Under the pieces are notes generated by a model. The model ran no database searches. It was not told the DNA's origin and saw only the letters and a list, made by a program, of their open reading frames with translations. A stretch of 45,410 bases of DNA from Planctomycetota bacterium (GTDB lineage: Bacteria > Planctomycetota > Planctomycetia > Planctomycetales > Planctomycetaceae): contig JAJXXL010000316.1 in assembly GCA_021781115.1 (NCBI GenBank), positions 1 through 45,410 on the forward strand, in the 5' to 3' direction. The translations under genes were made by a program, and so were the position numbers. Positions within the stretch are counted from its first letter, which is position 1; every line of letters starts with the position of its first letter. Of this stretch, positions 44,094 to 45,410 are shown one piece after another.

Positions 44094-45410
44094 ATGGCTA
44101 CCCCCGCGATGCATAGCCTCAAGTTCGAGCGAGTGCATAATTTTGGTCAGCTTTCGGGCGAGTTTCCGCTGTCGGACCTGACGCAGATTCAAACAGAATC
44201 TTACGCGAAGTTCCTGCAGGTCGAAGCCGACCCGCGGCACCGCAAGCCGCAGGGCCTCGAAGAAATCCTGCGCGAGATTTTTCCGATTGAAAGCTTCGAC
44301 GGCCAGCATAAGCTGGAATATGTCAAATACGAGCTGGGCAAGCCCCGGTACACGCCCACCGAATGCCGGCAGCTCCGGCTGACATACGGCCGCCCGTTCC
44401 GCATCTGGCTGCGACTGACCAAGGAGCAGCCGATCGAAGAGGAAGTTTACCTGGGCGACATGCCCATCATGATCGGCGGGGGCGAGTTCATCATCAACGG
44501 CGCCGAGCGCGTCGTTGTCAGCCAGTTGCACCGCTCGCCCGGCGTCGATTTCGTGTCGGCTTCTGAGCCGGGTGAAAAGAAGACCTTTTCCTGCCGGATC
44601 ATTCCCGAGCGCGGTAGCTGGATCGAACTGAACATCAGCAAGCGCGAAGCGCTCGGCGTGCGGATCGACCAGAGCGGGAAATTTTCAGCGCTGACGCTGC
44701 TGCGCGCGATGCACAAGGATTTTTCGACCGACGCCGCGCTGATTCGCCTGTTTTTCCCAACACGCGTCGTCAAAATCAATGAAGCCGACTTTGTCAAGAA
44801 GGTCACGGGCAAAGTGGCGGCTGACGACATGATTTACCCTGTCAAGCACGAGCGCAGCGGCGAAATCATCGCCGATGCGGGGCAGGCGATTTCGGCCGAA
44901 CTGGCTGAGGAAATCGCGGCGTCGAGCCTCAAGCATGTTGAAATCATCGAGTCGGTTCCCGACCCCCTGATCTTGAACAGCCTGATCGAAGACACGACAA
45001 AGAGCCACGAAGAGGCGCTGCTCAGGATTTACCAGCGGCTGCGCCCGGGCAATCCTCCGCAACTGGAAAAAGCGATCGATTTGTTCCGCGAGAAGTTCTT
45101 TGACGTCAACCGGTACCGGTTGGGTCGCGTGGGGCGGTTCCGCATCAATCGGAAATTCGCCCAGGACGTCCCCGACGACGTCATGACGCTGCGCTCTGAA
45201 GACTTCATCAACGCGATTCGCTATGTGCTCCGGTTGCGGGCCAATGATACGTCGGTCAGCGTCGACGATATTGACAACCTGGGCAATCGCCGCCTGCGAA
45301 CGATCGACGAACTCGCCTCTGACGAGATTCGCAAGGGGTTTCTCAAGCTCCGCCGCACCGTGCAGGAGCGAATGAACCTCAAGGATGCCGAGGAAATGTC
45401 GCCCCGCTCG
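44094..45410 (+). CDS. rpoB: RNA polymerase beta subunit, 3' part beyond the window
   Basis: The frame opens at the ATG at 44094 ([20 protein letters not shown]) and stays open to the last base (439 codons); it is missing from the ORF track because it has no stop in the window. It matches the N-terminal third of RpoB: the start region ([16 protein letters not shown]), [53 protein letters not shown] and [19 protein letters not shown]. The order rplL-rpoB is universal in bacteria. The rifampicin-binding region lies just past the end. Confidence 0.97.
   Translation, partial: MATPAMHSLKFERVHNFGQLSGEFPLSDLTQIQTESYAKFLQVEADPRHRKPQGLEEILREIFPIESFDGQHKLEYVKYELGKPRYTPTECRQLRLTYGRPFRIWLRLTKEQPIEEEVYLGDMPIMIGGGEFIINGAERVVVSQLHRSPGVDFVSASEPGEKKTFSCRIIPERGSWIELNISKREALGVRIDQSGKFSALTLLRAMHKDFSTDAALIRLFFPTRVVKINEADFVKKVTGKVAADDMIYPVKHERSGEIIADAGQAISAELAEEIAASSLKHVEIIESVPDPLILNSLIEDTTKSHEEALLRIYQRLRPGNPPQLEKAIDLFREKFFDVNRYRLGRVGRFRINRKFAQDVPDDVMTLRSEDFINAIRYVLRLRANDTSVSVDDIDNLGNRRLRTIDELASDEIRKGFLKLRRTVQERMNLKDAEEMSPRS

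Overview
The window reads as a chromosomal segment of a GC-rich planctomycete. The evidence is the mix of a toroid/DUF4159 protein, a Ycf48-like/CBM9-like secreted protein, a four-PDZ-like RseP, Ebo-type proteins, and an EF-Tu whose switch I carries KTVTI instead of RGITI. I see no insertion sequence, prophage, integrase or CRISPR array. Function calls rest on motif reading and remembered family features; no database search was run.

Layout. 1-5.4 kb: the 3' part of a terpenoid-cyclase-like toroid protein with two DUF4159 units, convergent with a large secreted Ycf48-like protein that seems to hold a dead PIG-L domain and a CBM9-like end. 5.5-9.3 kb: SGNH hydrolase and queF (4-bp overlap), then a LuxE-like adenylating enzyme and a LuxC/ALDH-like reductase, possibly a two-gene carboxylate reductase. 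9.3-13.3 kb (minus): ATP-grasp ligase and PilZ protein, then an ECF sigma factor / anti-sigma / DUF3106-like trio. 13.5-16.8 kb: eboE-like TIM barrel and an in-frame PAP2-GT2 fusion. 16.8-19.5 kb (minus): GNAT, Gfo/Idh/MocA oxidoreductase, double-ACT regulator and PGPGW membrane protein. 19.9-25.0 kb: an MFS transporter facing a minus-strand transporter block (DUF997/YhdT-like small subunit, sodium:solute symporter, second MFS). 25.2-29.3 kb: larB, a tandemly duplicated membrane protein, a probable frameshifted ankyrin pseudogene and a zinc-ribbon membrane protein; this is the least orderly part. 29.6-36.7 kb: ftsH divergent from dxr-rseP, a small membrane protein, and an eboB-like TatD hydrolase.

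36.8-45.4 kb is the core information-processing block: tRNA-Thr(UGU), tRNA-Tyr(GUA), tRNA-Gly(UCC), tRNA-Thr(GGU), tuf, rpmG, tRNA-Trp(CCA), secE, nusG, rplK, rplA, rplJ, rplL and rpoB (cut by the window end). The four tRNAs before tuf have the same order and anticodons as E. coli thrU-tyrU-glyT-thrT-tufB. Signals inside it include a sigma70-like promoter before the first tRNA, a 15-bp tandem repeat before tuf, a terminator-like hairpin between tuf and rpmG, and a two-tier hairpin just after rplL.

The most unusual items are the LuxE/LuxC-like pair without luciferase genes, the PAP2-GT2 fusion with a plausible internal translation start, two Ebo-type genes 22 kb apart, the apparent PIG-L pseudoenzyme, the altered EF-Tu switch I, and a palindrome sitting exactly between the -35 and -10 boxes of a promoter upstream of an MFS gene.
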